Source: JBFGJY01 sp041576975 (lineage in GTDB: Bacteria > Pseudomonadota > Gammaproteobacteria > UBA4575). From it: a stretch of DNA of 14,087 nt. A program made the translations under genes and the position numbers. The stretch spans positions 1 to 14,087 of the forward strand of contig JBFGJY010000065.1 of NCBI GenBank assembly GCA_041576975.1, written 5' to 3'. This document shows, piece after piece, positions 13,635 through 14,087 of the stretch (its first letter is position 1; the number at the start of each line of letters is the position of its first letter). Below the pieces are notes generated by a model. It worked only from the letters and a program-made list of their open reading frames with translations, did no database searches and was not told the DNA's origin.

Positions 13635-14087
13635 TGCATTTTGTTTTCGAGTGAAATAGCAGTTCCATATGCAAGCACTTCAACTGCACCAACGCTATCA
13701 TTACGCCGGCTATTTTTGCTAATCGAAGAAGTTTCTATGCGAGTATTCATAACTATAAACGCATTCATAATTTGTGCTTGTTCTTTCATGCGTAGCAAAG
13801 CTTCTCTACGTGCTCGGTCTAATAAAGATTCATAGGTGGTAATTTTTCCACCAAATAACATCTTTAAGGAGGCGACAAATTTTTTAAAGAAGTCAATTGA
13901 GATCACTACATTGCCACTAACAAGTTCAGAATTCATTTGATGTCGGTGTATGGAAGGTGGCGTTTTCAGTGTGACAACAGGTAGGTATAAGGTTATTTTT
14001 TCACGTGCAATGATTGATTTAAAGTGCTTCTTTTCTGCGCGCTGGCCAAAAATATAACCAATGGCGAGCAAAGAAACTAAAGTTATA
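13631..14087 (-). CDS. YbjQ/DUF74 (heavy-metal-binding fold) family protein with N-terminal TM, 5' end off the window
   Basis: The YbjQ-like core is seen in GNVVISIDFFKKFVASLKML, FGGKITTYESLLDRARREAL and the closing VGAVEVLAYGTAI, matching the family's pattern of G...A....D......GGR...YE..L..AR. The frame remains open to the window end; a TTG at 14069 could serve as a start, but it would cut the membrane segment ITLVSLLAIGYIFGQRAEKK, so the true start is probably upstream. The core lacks the usual soluble-only YbjQ N-terminus and is membrane-tethered. It shares a GTGA overlap with the M48 protease, so the two are co-translated and likely work together in the envelope. Metal binding is a family label, not shown here. 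Confidence 0.85.
   Translation of the reverse strand, partial: ITLVSLLAIGYIFGQRAEKKHFKSIIAREKITLYLPVVTLKTPPSIHRHQMNSELVSGNVVISIDFFKKFVASLKMLFGGKITTYESLLDRARREALLRMKEQAQIMNAFIVMNTRIETSSISKNSRRNDSVGAVEVLAYGTAISLENKMQ

Overview
The window looks like chromosomal DNA of an AT-rich gammaproteobacterium. DNA polymerase IV, a TraB/GumN protein, a YgiM-like SH3 protein, an M48 protease and a YbjQ-family protein are all of proteobacterial type, and Shine-Dalgarno sites of the AGGAGG type recur. No rRNA, tRNA, transposase, integrase or CRISPR array is visible. I cannot name the genus.

Layout. 1-2805: a helical hypothetical protein (68-778, +) and a small membrane-anchored protein with repeated GFxGSxE(D/E)Y motifs (906-1511, -) converge on a bidirectional terminator; dinB (1648-2715, +) follows with a tiny Cys-rich ORF behind it. 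2961-6531: a two-gene operon encodes a soluble DMSO-reductase-family molybdenum/tungsten oxidoreductase and an NAD(P)H/flavin reductase fused to a ferredoxin, closed by a strong terminator. 6565-8366: a two-gene operon of secreted or envelope proteins (TraB/GumN, then SH3b-coiled coil-TM).

8631-10808 is the most unusual part. A transcription factor with a BTAD (SARP-type) DNA-binding half fused to an alpha/beta-hydrolase half, whose nucleophile serine is replaced by threonine, is divergent from a small secreted protein made of two 23-residue repeats. The repeats are nearly identical in protein but differ at ten synonymous codons. The shared intergenic region carries three TTTTACG heptamers, two of them spaced 11 bp apart as in SARP operators. 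I read this as a candidate peptide-based sensing or signalling module. Behind the peptide gene lies an array of GGATG-centred mini-palindromes.

10858-11893 (- strand) looks like a satellite-phage (P4-like) immunity-type operon or its remnant: a promoter, a structured leader ending in an intrinsic terminator, then three small ORFs with strong ribosome sites. Two of these ORFs are paralogues. The P4 comparison is from memory and was not tested.

12076-14087 (- strand) holds a probable lipoprotein and a translationally coupled pair, a YbjQ-family protein (running off the window end) and a membrane-anchored M48 metalloprotease.

The largest stretches without a convincing gene are 8367-8630, 11857-12075 and 12547-12770, all under 300 bases; apart from the palindrome and promoters listed I see nothing in them.
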